Notes: a model not told the origin generated them from the letters alone. A stretch of DNA of 64,000 bases from Candidatus Enterococcus courvalinii (GCF_017315945.1 NZ_JAFLWI010000012.1:1-64000); one strand, 5' to 3'; positions 46,743 to 56,594 are shown, counted from the stretch's first letter. Made by a program: numbers and translations.

Positions 46743-47390
46743 ATGAGTACGCAGGCTAATCTATTTGTTCGTTCACGAGTTTTTCCAAAAGAAATGCCAC
46801 AAGTTTTTGAAAAAAAACGGCAAGTTGGAATCTTGGGCGGAACATTTAACCCTGTCCATCTGGCACATCTAGTTATGGCTGAACAAGTTGGACAGAATTT
46901 AGGACTGGATCGCGTATTTTTAATGCCATCCTATCAACCACCACATATTGATGAGAAAAAAACGATTCCGGCAGCGCATCGTTTGAATATGCTTGAGCTC
47001 GCAATCGAAGACAATCCATTTTTGGCAATTGAAACCGTGGAATTAAGTCGTGGTGGTAAAAGTTATACTTATGACACAATGAAAGCCTTGACGCAGAATA
47101 ATCCAGATACAGATTATTATTTCATCATTGGCGGAGATATGGTTGAGTATCTACCGAAATGGTACAAAATCGACGAATTAGTCCAACTTGTCCACTTTGT
47201 GGGTATCAAGCGTGCTGGTTATGGAGTCGAAACACCGTATCCGGTAATCTGGGTCGATGTGCCTGAAATTGACATTAGTTCGACCAAGATTCGTCAAAAA
47301 GTTCGTCAAGGTTGCTCGATTCGCTACTTAGTTCCTGACAAAGTAGTTGATTACATTCAGAAAGAAGGCTTGTATCAATATGGATTATAG
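46743..47390 (+). CDS. nadD: Nicotinate-nucleotide adenylyltransferase
   Basis: A 215-residue enzyme that makes deamido-NAD from nicotinate mononucleotide and ATP. GILGGTFNPVHLAHL holds the (H/T)xGH-type HLAH motif and ISSTKIRQKV is the C-terminal ATP site. About 25 extra residues precede the core. It overlaps yqeK by 11 bases. Confidence 0.95.
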   Translation: MSTQANLFVRSRVFPKEMPQVFEKKRQVGILGGTFNPVHLAHLVMAEQVGQNLGLDRVFLMPSYQPPHIDEKKTIPAAHRLNMLELAIEDNPFLAIETVELSRGGKSYTYDTMKALTQNNPDTDYYFIIGGDMVEYLPKWYKIDELVQLVHFVGIKRAGYGVETPYPVIWVDVPEIDISSTKIRQKVRQGCSIRYLVPDKVVDYIQKEGLYQYGL

Positions 47391-47967
47391 TAGTCATTAT
47401 ACTGCGGATACTCGCGAAACATTGATGCAAAAAGTCCAAATGCGAATGAGTGAGCGTCGTTTTCAACATGTCTTAGGTGTAGAGAAAATGGCGATAGCAT
47501 TGGCTGAAAAGTATGGTTGTTCGCCAGAAAAAGCTAGTATTGCCGCGCTGACTCATGATTATGCAAAAGAACGTCCAGATGATGAGTTTATGCTAGTCAT
47601 CAAACGTGATGGATTTGATCCTGATTTGCTAAATTATGGCAATGCGATTTGGCACGGACTTGTAGGTGCTTCATTTGTTGAACGTGAATTGGGCATTACA
47701 GATCCTGAGATTCTAAATGCTATTCGAGTGCATACAACTGGGGCAGCAAAAATGACCTTACTGGATAAAATCATTTATGTCGCTGATTATATCGAACCAG
47801 GCAGAAATTTTCCTGGGGTAGAAGATGCGCGAGAAATCGCATTAGTTGACTTAGATGAAGCAGTTGCTTTTGAGACCAAGCACACACTAGCTCATTTAAT
47901 TGAGCAAGAACAACAAATTTATCCAAAAACAATCGAAACATACAATCATTGGGTGGCGAAAAAATAA
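47380..47967 (+). CDS. yqeK: HD-domain phosphohydrolase YqeK (symmetrical Ap4A hydrolase type)
   Basis: A 195-residue HD-domain protein. RFQHVLGVEKMA, LTHDYAKE, AIWHGLVGA and ADYIEPGR give the metal ligands of the YqeK family, which splits diadenosine tetraphosphate symmetrically. ATG 47380 lies inside nadD in another frame; the longer TTG start has no site. Confidence 0.92.
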   Translation: MDYSSHYTADTRETLMQKVQMRMSERRFQHVLGVEKMAIALAEKYGCSPEKASIAALTHDYAKERPDDEFMLVIKRDGFDPDLLNYGNAIWHGLVGASFVERELGITDPEILNAIRVHTTGAAKMTLLDKIIYVADYIEPGRNFPGVEDAREIALVDLDEAVAFETKHTLAHLIEQEQQIYPKTIETYNHWVAKK

Positions 47968-47999
47968 ATTTGTCATCAAATGTTAAGGAGGAAATTATC

Positions 48000-48353
48000 A
48001 TAGATAGCAAAGAACAATTACAAATTGCGGTAAAAGCAGCAGATTCAAAGCGTGCAGAAGATATTTTAGCACTTGACGTGAGAGAAGTTTCTTTATTGGC
48101 AGATTATTTTATGATTTGCTCAGCAAACAGTGAACGTCAAATGAACGCAATTACAGAAGAAATTATTGACAAAGAAGAAGAAAATAACTACGAAGTGAAA
48201 CGCATTGAAGGAAAAGAAGGTGGAAAATGGATCCTGATTGACCTTGGTGATTTGATTGTCCATGTCTTCCACGCACCTGAAAGAGAATTTTATAATTTAG
48301 AAAAATTATGGTCAGATGCACCACTTGTAAACATTTCTGAATGGTTGGATTAA
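48000..48353 (+). CDS. rsfS: Ribosomal silencing factor RsfS, likely with a non-canonical start codon
   Basis: A 117-residue protein that binds uL14 and blocks subunit joining. DILALDVREVSLLADYFMICSA and GDLIVHVFHAPEREFYNLEKLW are characteristic. A perfect AAGGAGG (47985-47991) is followed in frame by ATT, ATC and ATA at 47994-48002, then GAT AGC AAA, the position where the usual MxxK start would be. No ATG, GTG or TTG follows the site at a usable distance. In-frame TTG codons at 47949 and 47970 lie before it and lack a site. I place the start at ATA 48000, eight bases after AAGGAGG; ATC 47997 is also possible. Confidence 0.82.
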   Translation: MDSKEQLQIAVKAADSKRAEDILALDVREVSLLADYFMICSANSERQMNAITEEIIDKEEENNYEVKRIEGKEGGKWILIDLGDLIVHVFHAPEREFYNLEKLWSDAPLVNISEWLD

Positions 48354-48354
48354 T

Positions 48355-49095
48355 ATGGCTTACGAAACATTCGCTTTTATTTATGATGAAGTAATGGATG
48401 AAACGCTCTATCAACAATGGTTAGCATTTTCAAAGAGACACTTACCTGAGCAAACAAAGAACATTTTAGAGCTTGCTTGTGGTACGGGCGCATTAGCTGT
48501 GGAATTTGCAAAAGCTGGGTACAATGTGACTGGACTTGATTTGTCAGAAGATATGTTGATGATGGCAAGTCAGCGCGCTTTTGAGCAAGAAACAGCGATC
48601 CAATTTGTTGAGGGAAACATGTTAGATCTTTCAGAAGTAGGACAATACGAAGCGATTACTTGTTATTCAGATTCATTATGTTACATGGAGAATGGGCAAG
48701 AAGTTCAACAAGTTTTTGATGAAGTCTATCAAGCTTTAGAAGAAAATGGACGCTTTTTATTTGATGTACATTCTGTTTATCAAGTAGATACGGTTTTTCC
48801 AGAATATAGCTATCACTATCAAAGTGAAAAATTTGCTTTTTTATGGGACAGTTATCCAGGAAAAGAACCACACAGTATTGAGCATTTCTTAACCTTTTTT
48901 GTAGAGGATTTGGATCAGCCTGAAAAATTTATCCGCGAAGACGAGCTTCATCAAGAACGCACGTATTCAATGGAAAGCTATTTACGTATGTTAGAAAATA
49001 GTGGTTTTTCAAAAGTAGAGGCTTATGGTGATTTTACAGATGAAACGCCAACCGAAGAAACGAAACGCTGGTTCTTTGTAGCCTATAAAGAATGA
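48355..49095 (+). CDS. Class I SAM-dependent methyltransferase
   Basis: A 246-residue methyltransferase. Motif I is ILELACGTGALAVEFA, followed by the acidic VTGLDLSEDML and VEGNMLDL. This is the methyltransferase commonly found after rsfS in Firmicutes; its substrate is not established. It starts two bases after rsfS and is the last gene before a terminator. Confidence 0.9.
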   Translation: MAYETFAFIYDEVMDETLYQQWLAFSKRHLPEQTKNILELACGTGALAVEFAKAGYNVTGLDLSEDMLMMASQRAFEQETAIQFVEGNMLDLSEVGQYEAITCYSDSLCYMENGQEVQQVFDEVYQALEENGRFLFDVHSVYQVDTVFPEYSYHYQSEKFAFLWDSYPGKEPHSIEHFLTFFVEDLDQPEKFIREDELHQERTYSMESYLRMLENSGFSKVEAYGDFTDETPTEETKRWFFVAYKE

Positions 49096-49100
49096 ACTTA

Positions 49101-49137
49101 AAAAGAGCCGTGACAAATTGTCGCTGCTCTTTTTTCT
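49101..49137 (+). terminator. Terminator of yqeG-rsfS operon
   Basis: AGAGCCGTGAC and GTCGCTGCTCT form a stem with two mismatches and a five-base loop, followed by TTTTTC. Confidence 0.7.
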
Positions 49138-49170
49138 TGTTTTGCTTGGAAAAGACAAAGGAGGGATCTG

Positions 49171-50340
49171 ATGAGAAGTTGTGGTTTAATCGTAGAATAT
49201 AATCCATTTCACAATGGTCATCGCTATCATGCAGAAATGGCGAGAAAACAGACAGGTGCGGAAGTTGTCATTGCTGTAATGAGTGGCAATTTTTTGCAAC
49301 GAGGCGAACCAGCTATTCTTGACAAATGGCAACGTGCAAATGAAGCATTACAAAATGGCGTGGATCTAGTTATTGAATTACCTGTTGAATGGGCAGTCCA
49401 ATCTGCCGATTATTTTGCAAAAGGTGCGGTGAGACTATTGCAAGATTTGGGCTGTGATTCATTATGTTTTGGAACAGAAAACACGACGCAGTTTGACTAT
49501 GAGTCATTTGGAAAATTTGTTCGGAACAACCAACGTGAAATTGATCAGGCATTTCAAAATTTAGCCGATCAAAAAATCAGCTACCCACAAAAAATGACAG
49601 AGGTTTTTCGTACACTACTGCAAGATGACCAACTTGATTTTGCTTCGCCCAACCATATTTTAGGCTTGAGCTATGCCAAAGAAAATGCAAAGTATGAACG
49701 ACCGATGGCCCTTCATCCAATCAAAAGGAAAAGTGCTGGGTATCACGAGAAAGAAATTTCTGATGAGACGATTGCAAGTGCCACTGCTATTCGGGAAGCT
49801 GTTGCTAAGCAAGATGAAGTCCAACACGTTGTCCCAGAAGTAACAGCTCACGATTTACTAACGAAACCAACTCAAACCTGGGATGAACTATGGCCATATC
49901 TACGTTATAAATTATTATCGACGAATGCAACACAACTGCAGGAAATTTATCAAATGACGGAAGGGTTAGAAGTTCGGTTACAAGAAGCAGCGAAGCAGGC
50001 TACGAATTTTCATTCTTTTGTATCTCTGGTTAAGACTAAGCGTTATACTTGGACAAGAATTCAACGATTGGCTTGCTACGTGTTATTAAACATAACGGAG
50101 TCTGAAATTTTAGCGCAGCAAGAAAAAAACTATCTTCACGTATTGGGATTTACTAACGTGGGAAGACAGTTTCTGAAAGAAAAAAAACAGGAAACTAGTC
50201 ATGTGTATTCACGAATAGGTAAAAAAGAAGCCACGGAGGCGCAGCTATTAATTCGCAGCGATCAGATTTATTGTTTAGCGAACAGTCAGTTGACTGAACA
50301 AAATTTTGGCCGAATGCCCATTCGGATCAAGAAGAAGTGA
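49171..50340 (+). CDS. tmcAL: tRNA(Met) cytidine acetate ligase
   Basis: A 389-residue enzyme that makes N4-acetylcytidine at the wobble position of elongator tRNA-Met from acetate and ATP. GLIVEYNPFHNGHRYH is the nucleotidyltransferase-type signature, with AVMSGNFLQRGEPA and the later SATAIREA. AAAGGAGGG precedes the ATG. Earlier names are YlbM and nucleotidyltransferase. Confidence 0.93.
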   Translation: MRSCGLIVEYNPFHNGHRYHAEMARKQTGAEVVIAVMSGNFLQRGEPAILDKWQRANEALQNGVDLVIELPVEWAVQSADYFAKGAVRLLQDLGCDSLCFGTENTTQFDYESFGKFVRNNQREIDQAFQNLADQKISYPQKMTEVFRTLLQDDQLDFASPNHILGLSYAKENAKYERPMALHPIKRKSAGYHEKEISDETIASATAIREAVAKQDEVQHVVPEVTAHDLLTKPTQTWDELWPYLRYKLLSTNATQLQEIYQMTEGLEVRLQEAAKQATNFHSFVSLVKTKRYTWTRIQRLACYVLLNITESEILAQQEKNYLHVLGFTNVGRQFLKEKKQETSHVYSRIGKKEATEAQLLIRSDQIYCLANSQLTEQNFGRMPIRIKKK

Positions 50341-50471
50341 AAATAAATTGTTGATTGTTTGATAAAATAGGAATAATGAAAAAAAGCTTCACAGAACTTG
50401 GATTCACAAGTATAATGAAACAGGACGTTTTTGCGTTACGGAACTAGAAAAAGAGAAAGCGAAGTGAAAAT

Positions 50472-51191
50472 ATGGGTCGTAAATGGGCTAATATTGTGGC
50501 AAAGAAAACTGCTAAAGATGCAAACAACAGTCGAATTTATGCAAAATTCGGGATTGAAATTTATGCGGCAGCGAAATCAGGTGAACCTGACCCACACGCT
50601 AACCAAAAGTTACATTTCGTTATTGATCGTGCGAAAACCTATAATGTGCCTAAACATATTATTGACCGCGCCATTGAAAAAGCAAAAGGTTCAGGAGATG
50701 AAACATATTCTGAATTGCGCTATGAAGGATTTGGACCAAATGGCTCAATGGTGATTGTTGATACATTGACAAACAATGTGAACCGAACTGCTGCAGATGT
50801 TCGTGCAGCCTTTGGTAAGAACGGTGGAAACATGGGTGTCTCTGGTGCCGTTTCTTATATGTTTGATAACACAGCTATTTTTGGTTTTGCTGGCGACGAT
50901 GCGGATGAAATTCTTGAATATTTAATGGAAAAAGATATCGATGTTCGTGATGTCATCGAAGAAGAAGGACAAATTATCGTGTATGGTGAAGTTCCTGATT
51001 TCCACGCTATCCAAGAAGCATTGAAAGAAAAAGGCATTACAGAGTTTTCTATTGCAGAAATTCAAATGTTACCACAAACTGAAATCACTTTAGCGGGTGA
51101 TGATTTAGTACAATTTGAAAAAATGATCGATGCATTAGATGAGCTTGAAGATGTTCAAAACATTTTCCATAATGTGGAGTTGGACGACTAG
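50472..51191 (+). CDS. yebC: YebC/PmpR family protein
   Basis: A 239-residue protein with the YebC fold. [27 protein letters not shown] is the typical start of the Firmicutes YeeN-like branch; [17 protein letters not shown] closes it. Long annotated as a transcription regulator, the family has also been linked to relief of ribosome stalling at proline stretches. GCGAAGTG lies before the ATG. It is probably monocistronic. Confidence 0.92.
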   Translation: MGRKWANIVAKKTAKDANNSRIYAKFGIEIYAAAKSGEPDPHANQKLHFVIDRAKTYNVPKHIIDRAIEKAKGSGDETYSELRYEGFGPNGSMVIVDTLTNNVNRTAADVRAAFGKNGGNMGVSGAVSYMFDNTAIFGFAGDDADEILEYLMEKDIDVRDVIEEEGQIIVYGEVPDFHAIQEALKEKGITEFSIAEIQMLPQTEITLAGDDLVQFEKMIDALDELEDVQNIFHNVELDD

Positions 51192-51385
51192 CATTTCTTC
51201 TAGTCTGTTTAAACTTTTCAAATCAAAGAAGTATGGCAGGGTGATGCCATGCTTCTTTTTTGATAAAAGAAAGATTTTACTAGTTTATTTTTGTTTTTTA
51301 TTCCATTTCACCTGTGGTATCATAGGGTTACAGGTATTATTTTGGAATGATACAGAGTATATTGGAATTTGGGCGAGGAATAATG

Positions 51386-52030
51386 ATGGAAGCAAAAATA
51401 ATTTTGGAACCTTTCGATAGAATATTAAGCGGTTACGAAAAAGTAGAAGAATTAGCGGTAAATATTGCTGATTGTTCAACTATTGCACATAAGTATGCAC
51501 GATTTGGTGTAGAAGGCTATCGTTTAGGAAACTATACTGGGATAGGTTATTTGAATCGTTATTTGGAATGTGCGATTGATCGAGTACCCATGCTCATTTA
51601 TCAAAAGAATTATTTGATTCCACTCTTGTTTAAGAATGCTGAAACATCTTTCCAGCTGTTTAACGATGCATACCGAATGGAAGCTTTCTTTTTGCTGTTA
51701 GAATGGAGTTTGAAACATCAACCAGAAAAGATTTTGATTGAACAAGATCCAACTGTTACTTCATCTAAAAAGAAAATCATCGACAGTGCCTATCTCGTGT
51801 TTCGTTTGACCGAAATTTTGGACAGCGGAGGATATCCAATCAGTCATTTTCAAACAATTGAACAATTTATTGACTGGAATCGAATTTATCGTTTGATTGA
51901 CAATGGTGGGGTGGGACGTCATAGTAAAGTATTTGATCCTGAATTCCCAGAAAACATTGAAGAATTACGTATGATCGTGTCTTTAGTTAGTTTGAAGTAT
52001 CCGGAAACAGATTTGCAGATACCTGAATAA
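51386..52030 (+). CDS. Hypothetical cytoplasmic protein
   Basis: A 214-residue protein without signal or membrane segment. Helix-rich; notable segments are CSTIAHKYARFGVEGYRLGNYTG, RMEAFFLLLEWSLKHQ and NGGVGRHSKVFDPEFPENIEELRM. I do not recognise the family. Start ATG 51386 (or 51383) follows GCGAGGAA. A bidirectional terminator follows, so it stands as its own unit between yebC and helD. Confidence 0.7.
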   Translation: MEAKIILEPFDRILSGYEKVEELAVNIADCSTIAHKYARFGVEGYRLGNYTGIGYLNRYLECAIDRVPMLIYQKNYLIPLLFKNAETSFQLFNDAYRMEAFFLLLEWSLKHQPEKILIEQDPTVTSSKKKIIDSAYLVFRLTEILDSGGYPISHFQTIEQFIDWNRIYRLIDNGGVGRHSKVFDPEFPENIEELRMIVSLVSLKYPETDLQIPE

Positions 52031-52113
52031 ATACAAAAATTTTCGTTGCAGATACTATGTGCATAGGTAATCTGTACAGCATAAAAAGATTATGGTGCAA
52101 AACGTTTAGCGCC

Positions 52114-52155
52114 AAAAAAGAGGTGTGACCAAATTAGTCACACCTCTTTTTTTAT
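52114..52155. terminator. Bidirectional terminator between hypothetical gene and helD
   Basis: AAAAAGAGGTGTGAC and GTCACACCTCTTTTT form a perfect stem with an eight-base loop, with U-runs in both directions. Confidence 0.9.
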
Positions 52156-52163
52156 AAAATAAC

Positions 52164-54443
52164 TTATATCACTTCATTGCTATAAGTCAGCGGCTCAATC
52201 GCATTCAATAATGGACTCTTATTGAATGAAGTAAACAGTGTCAATTCATGCATGGCACGTGTACACATCGTATATAAAATGAGTTTGTCTTGTTCTGTGT
52301 GGAATTGTTCTTCGTTAATATTCCATAAGAAGACGCGATCAAATTCAAGTCCTTTTGCCAAGAAGGCAGGTAATAGAATAATTGAACGTTTCATGAAGTC
52401 TTCCTCATCAAGAATCAACTGAACTTGTCGTTTCAAACTTTCAGGGAATTGCTCATATAACTGTTCACATTCCTCTTGCGTTTTAGCAATGATTGCTGTC
52501 CGCCAATGTTTCGCTTTGACTTGAGTTTGTTCAAGTGTTTCTTCAAACCAATGAAGTTGTTTTTCAGCGGTTGAAGCTTCAATGATGACTGGCTTATCTC
52601 CTTTTCGAGCAGTTGTTTCGACACGGTCTTCTTTTGATAAGAAATGGTTCGCAAAATCAGTGATTTCTTTAGTTGAACGGTAACTAGTTGTTAATTGGAA
52701 ACGTGTGACCTCTTGGCTTTCAAAGAGCTGTGGGAGAGAACCGACAATAGTCTCGTTACCAAAGACATTTTGATTGAGATCGCCACAGAAAGTTAAGTTT
52801 GCTTTTGGATAAAGTGCTTGAAGTAGAGCAACCTGAGATGGTGCAAAATCTTGCATTTCATCAATAAAAACATAGCGTGCTTTTTGAGTGATTGTTACTG
52901 GAAATGTGCGACGCATAAGCAAGAAGAATAAAACAGCATCTTCTTGTTTCATTTGTTTTTGACGGAAATTCAGACGAATCTCTGCAATTTGCTGTGTCCA
53001 TTGTTCATTAGAAATCCCATGAGAAACAAGTGTGTTTTCTGGAACACTTTGTAAAAAGTGCAGGTATTGTTTAGGCATATTCACAAATTGATAGTTCGTA
53101 ATACCGCGATGAACACGGCGAAATTTTTTACGTACGATTTGGTTTGCCAGTTTTTTGCGTAAGGATTTCTCTTTTTGTTCTGTGTACTCAAGGTTGGGAT
53201 CAGTTGCGTATAATTCTTGTAATTGTTCCTCAGCCAAATCTTTGACCCATTGCTGACGTGTTTCGTCCTTTTGCAAACCACCTAGTTTTTTAAGTAGTTT
53301 TGTTTGAAGTAAAGAGAGACGTTGGTGCAATGGTAACAAATTATTCGTTTCTTGGTACCATTTTCGAATAGCATCTTTTGCAAGAATCGTTCGTCCATTG
53401 ATTTTCATATCACGGAATAAAGGACCATAATTTGTGATTGCTTTTACATAGGTGTGGATGTGATCAACTAGTGTTAGGCCGTTCTTTAAGTCGTGGATTG
53501 GGTCATTCTTTCCATATAAAAATCCATGTTCTTGTTGGTCTTCTTCAACTAGTGCATAGTCTTGTAACAGTTCTTGCATATAGTTTCTAAATGTCTTGGT
53601 CGGAACGCCGCTTTCCCCAAGAGAAGGTAAGACAGTTGAAATATAGTCCGAGAATAAATGGTTGGGTGAAAATAGCAATACGTGTTCCGCATCTAACCAT
53701 TTTCGATTATGGTAAAGTAAAAACGCAATTCGTTGAAGTAACGCAGAGGTTTTTCCGCTTCCTGCAATTCCTTCAATCAGCATTACCTTGCTAGTTGTGT
53801 CGCGAATGATTGCATTTTGTGCCTTTTGGATCGTCGAAACGATGTTTTTCATATGAGTACTTGATGCTTCATCTAAAATTTCAAGTAAGAAGTCATCATT
53901 GATTACTTCAGAAGTATCTACCATTGAGAGAATCTCGCCGTCTTGGATTTTGAATTGGCGTTTAAGTAATAACTCAACGGTCATACGTTCGACATCCGTT
54001 TCATAGTAGGCAGGTCCGATTTCGCCTTCATAATAAAGATTGGCGATTGGTGCACGCCAGTCGATGACAATTGTTTCTTCGGTCAAATCACGTAAAGAAG
54101 CAATCCCTAAATAAAGCGTTTCTGCTTCATTTTCTTCTTTAAAATCAATACGGGCAAAATAGGGATTTCCTTGCATGACATCTAGCGTTTGCAAACGATG
54201 TTGTTGTGCATCGAGAGTATGATATTTTAATAGTAATTCTTGTTCATGTTGGCGGTATTCAACAGCAGACTCGTAAAATGCCTCGTTAGAACCAGCACGG
54301 ATGCGGTGATTCGCTGTTTCTTTTGTCGAGGTATTCATTTCTTGGGTCAATTCTTGTTGCTTACTGTTTAATAATTTTTGTTCAAGCTGGATCAATTGAA
54401 TGGTTTCATCCACATGTGCTTGTTCCATTTGTCTTTCATTCAT
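52164..54443 (-). CDS. helD: HelD-like UvrD/Rep family helicase, RNA polymerase recycling factor
   Basis: A 759-residue superfamily 1 ATPase. An N-terminal coiled-coil arm (about residues 1-85) precedes FARIDFKEENE and the 1A domain with Walker A IEGIAGSGKTSALLQRIAF. Later motifs are FIDEMQDFAPSQVALL, LTFCGDLNQNVFG and LTTSYRSTKEI. HelD removes stalled RNA polymerase from DNA and RNA; it lacks DNA-unwinding functions of UvrD. It is a single gene on the minus strand. Confidence 0.92.
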   Translation of the reverse strand: MNERQMEQAHVDETIQLIQLEQKLLNSKQQELTQEMNTSTKETANHRIRAGSNEAFYESAVEYRQHEQELLLKYHTLDAQQHRLQTLDVMQGNPYFARIDFKEENEAETLYLGIASLRDLTEETIVIDWRAPIANLYYEGEIGPAYYETDVERMTVELLLKRQFKIQDGEILSMVDTSEVINDDFLLEILDEASSTHMKNIVSTIQKAQNAIIRDTTSKVMLIEGIAGSGKTSALLQRIAFLLYHNRKWLDAEHVLLFSPNHLFSDYISTVLPSLGESGVPTKTFRNYMQELLQDYALVEEDQQEHGFLYGKNDPIHDLKNGLTLVDHIHTYVKAITNYGPLFRDMKINGRTILAKDAIRKWYQETNNLLPLHQRLSLLQTKLLKKLGGLQKDETRQQWVKDLAEEQLQELYATDPNLEYTEQKEKSLRKKLANQIVRKKFRRVHRGITNYQFVNMPKQYLHFLQSVPENTLVSHGISNEQWTQQIAEIRLNFRQKQMKQEDAVLFFLLMRRTFPVTITQKARYVFIDEMQDFAPSQVALLQALYPKANLTFCGDLNQNVFGNETIVGSLPQLFESQEVTRFQLTTSYRSTKEITDFANHFLSKEDRVETTARKGDKPVIIEASTAEKQLHWFEETLEQTQVKAKHWRTAIIAKTQEECEQLYEQFPESLKRQVQLILDEEDFMKRSIILLPAFLAKGLEFDRVFLWNINEEQFHTEQDKLILYTMCTRAMHELTLFTSFNKSPLLNAIEPLTYSNEVI

Positions 54444-54533
54444 GGCTTATTTGCTCCTTCCGCCTTAAATAACGAACTAAAAGTATAGCACAATTACGGG
54501 AAAAAAGGTATTTTTTAAAAGTTAGTAAAAAAG

Positions 54534-54554
54534 TTTGACGATAGGTTAGTCAAA
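54534..54554 (+). promoter_or_regulatory. Inverted repeat upstream of the metal ATPase gene, possible operator
   Basis: TTTGAC and GTCAAA are separated by nine bases. TTGACG within it could be a -35. The position, about 120 bases before the metal ATPase, suggests a regulator site, but no known metal-regulator box is recognised. Confidence 0.4.
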
Positions 54555-54671
54555 ATACTTTTAAAAAAAACGGAAGAATAAACAAGAATGATAGTTGTTT
54601 TCATTTAGCACGTATCAGTTTAAAAACGAGAAAAGAACGCCTATGCTTGAAAATGAAAGAAGGTTGGGAAA

Positions 54672-56450
54672 ATGACACATTTTAGAAAATTTCTTTTAAC
54701 ATTATTGATTGGTGGAGTAGCGTTGAACAGCGAGTTTGTTTTTCATCAGTCTCAACTAGCATTCTTTTTAATCGCAACAACTGGTGGTATTCTCGCCTTT
54801 TTGATGTTTCTTGAAATGATCAAAACGTTACGTTCTGGGAAATATGGCGTGGATGTTTTAGCAATTACAGCGATTGTAGCAACACTAATAGTGAAAGAAT
54901 ATTGGGCGAGCTTGATGATTTTGATCATGTTAACTGGTGGCGACAGCCTAGAGGATTATGCCAATCAAAAGGCAAGCAAAGAGTTACAAGCGCTGCTTGA
55001 TAATACACCCCAAACAGCACATAAGTGGAACAATGGAAACTGGGAAGAGTTACCAGTCGATCAAATCGAAGTCAACGACAGATTAGTTGTTAAACCTGGT
55101 GAAACAGTCCCTGTGGATGGACGGGTGACCAAAGGAAGTTCGGAAATAGATGAATCTTCATTAACAGGTGAATCACAACCAATTACTAAGAATATTGGTG
55201 ATACGTTATTGTCTGGTTCCATCAATGGTGATCGCTCATTAGAAATGCGGGTCGAAAAACGGGCAGCAGATAGCCAATATCAATTGATTCTTAATCTGGT
55301 TCAAGAATCGAAAGAAAAACCAGCAAAGTTTGTCCGAATGGCAGATCGCTACGCAGTTCCATTTACGTTGGTAGCTTATCTCATTGGTGGAATTGCTTGG
55401 TGGCTTTCAGGTGACCCACACCGTTTTGTCGAAGTCTTAGTTGTCGCTTCGCCTTGCCCCTTGATTTTGGCAGCGCCAGTCGCACTTGTTGCTGGAATGA
55501 GTCGTTCTAGTAAAAATGGGATCGTTGTTAAAAATGGCACTACGCTTGAAAAGCTAGCAGTGACTAAAACCATTGCTTTTGATAAAACCGGCACGATAAC
55601 CAAAGGACAATTGGAAGTGACAGCAGTTCGACCAATTGGGAAATGGTCAAAAGAAGAACTACTAGTGTATGCAGCTAGTGCCGAACAAGAATCAAGTCAT
55701 ATTTTAGCCCGTTCATTAGTTAGTTACGCAAAAAATCAAAAACTGCTGCCAACTTCAGAATTAAAAGAAATTGTTGGCCAAGGAATTGAAGCAATGATTG
55801 ATAATCACTTTATCCAAGTGGGCAGAGCAAAATGGTTGGGCGTAACAGAAATTGCCTCTGCAGAAACCATTATTTATGTTGCTTTTGATCGAAAATTTGT
55901 TGGCACGATCCACTTTGCAGATGTGATTCGTCCTGAGGCAACGAATGCTATCAATCAATTGAAAGATTTTCATTTGGAACAGGTGATGATGCTCACTGGC
56001 GATAACCAAACGGTGGCGCAAACAATTGCCAAAAAAGTCGGAATCATGACAGTCCATGCGCAATGTTTACCTCAAGACAAATGGCAAATTTTAGCGGATG
56101 TTCCTAAGAAGCAAAGACCAGTGACGATGGTTGGCGACGGTGTGAACGATGCACCTGCGTTAAGTGCAGCAGATGTTGGCATTGCGATGGGGGCACATGG
56201 GGCAACAGCTGCGAGTGAAAGTGCAGATGTGGTCATTTTAAAAGATGATTTGACACGGGTTCCTGAAGCTGTTCTGATTGCCAAAGAAACGATGCACATC
56301 GCACGTCAATCAGTCATGTTGGGCATTTTTATTTGTATTGTACTAATGCTGATCGCAAGCTTTGGCGTAATTCCCGCACTATTAGGAGCTATGTTACAAG
56401 AAGTGGTTGATACAGTTTCGATTTTAAGTGCGCTACGTGCAAAAAAATAG
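54672..56450 (+). CDS. P1B-type heavy-metal translocating ATPase with SPC membrane motif
   Basis: A 592-residue P-type ATPase without an N-terminal metal-binding HMA domain. TGES (ESSLTGES), DKTGT and VGDGVNDAPALSAADVGIAMG are intact. The membrane metal motif is SPCPLILAAP rather than CPC, and the last helix reads LQEVVDTVSILSALRA without the His-Glu-Gly-Gly motif. SPC occurs in P1B-4 pumps that move Co2+, Fe2+ or Zn2+, but this protein does not match that group fully. The substrate and direction are therefore unclear; efflux is the usual role. Confidence 0.88.
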   Translation: MTHFRKFLLTLLIGGVALNSEFVFHQSQLAFFLIATTGGILAFLMFLEMIKTLRSGKYGVDVLAITAIVATLIVKEYWASLMILIMLTGGDSLEDYANQKASKELQALLDNTPQTAHKWNNGNWEELPVDQIEVNDRLVVKPGETVPVDGRVTKGSSEIDESSLTGESQPITKNIGDTLLSGSINGDRSLEMRVEKRAADSQYQLILNLVQESKEKPAKFVRMADRYAVPFTLVAYLIGGIAWWLSGDPHRFVEVLVVASPCPLILAAPVALVAGMSRSSKNGIVVKNGTTLEKLAVTKTIAFDKTGTITKGQLEVTAVRPIGKWSKEELLVYAASAEQESSHILARSLVSYAKNQKLLPTSELKEIVGQGIEAMIDNHFIQVGRAKWLGVTEIASAETIIYVAFDRKFVGTIHFADVIRPEATNAINQLKDFHLEQVMMLTGDNQTVAQTIAKKVGIMTVHAQCLPQDKWQILADVPKKQRPVTMVGDGVNDAPALSAADVGIAMGAHGATAASESADVVILKDDLTRVPEAVLIAKETMHIARQSVMLGIFICIVLMLIASFGVIPALLGAMLQEVVDTVSILSALRAKK

Positions 56451-56472
56451 TTGAACTCAAATGAAGGCAGTA

Positions 56473-56518
56473 ATCCTGATTGTGAGAAGTGATTATTGGT
56501 GATTCAGGATATTTTTTT
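56473..56518 (+). terminator. First terminator after the metal ATPase
   Basis: ATCCTGA pairs with TCAGGAT around a loop of about 24 bases, followed by ATTTTTTT. Confidence 0.6.
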
Positions 56519-56594
56519 AAGTGAGTAAGGATTTCATTTTTGTTAGGGATTGCCAACTTTGAAAATGGGTAGGAACAATATAAGAAAATAAACG

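Noticed and set aside
50431-50754. Open frame overlapping the start of yebC
   Set aside because: yebC in another frame is a clear family member; this is a shadow.
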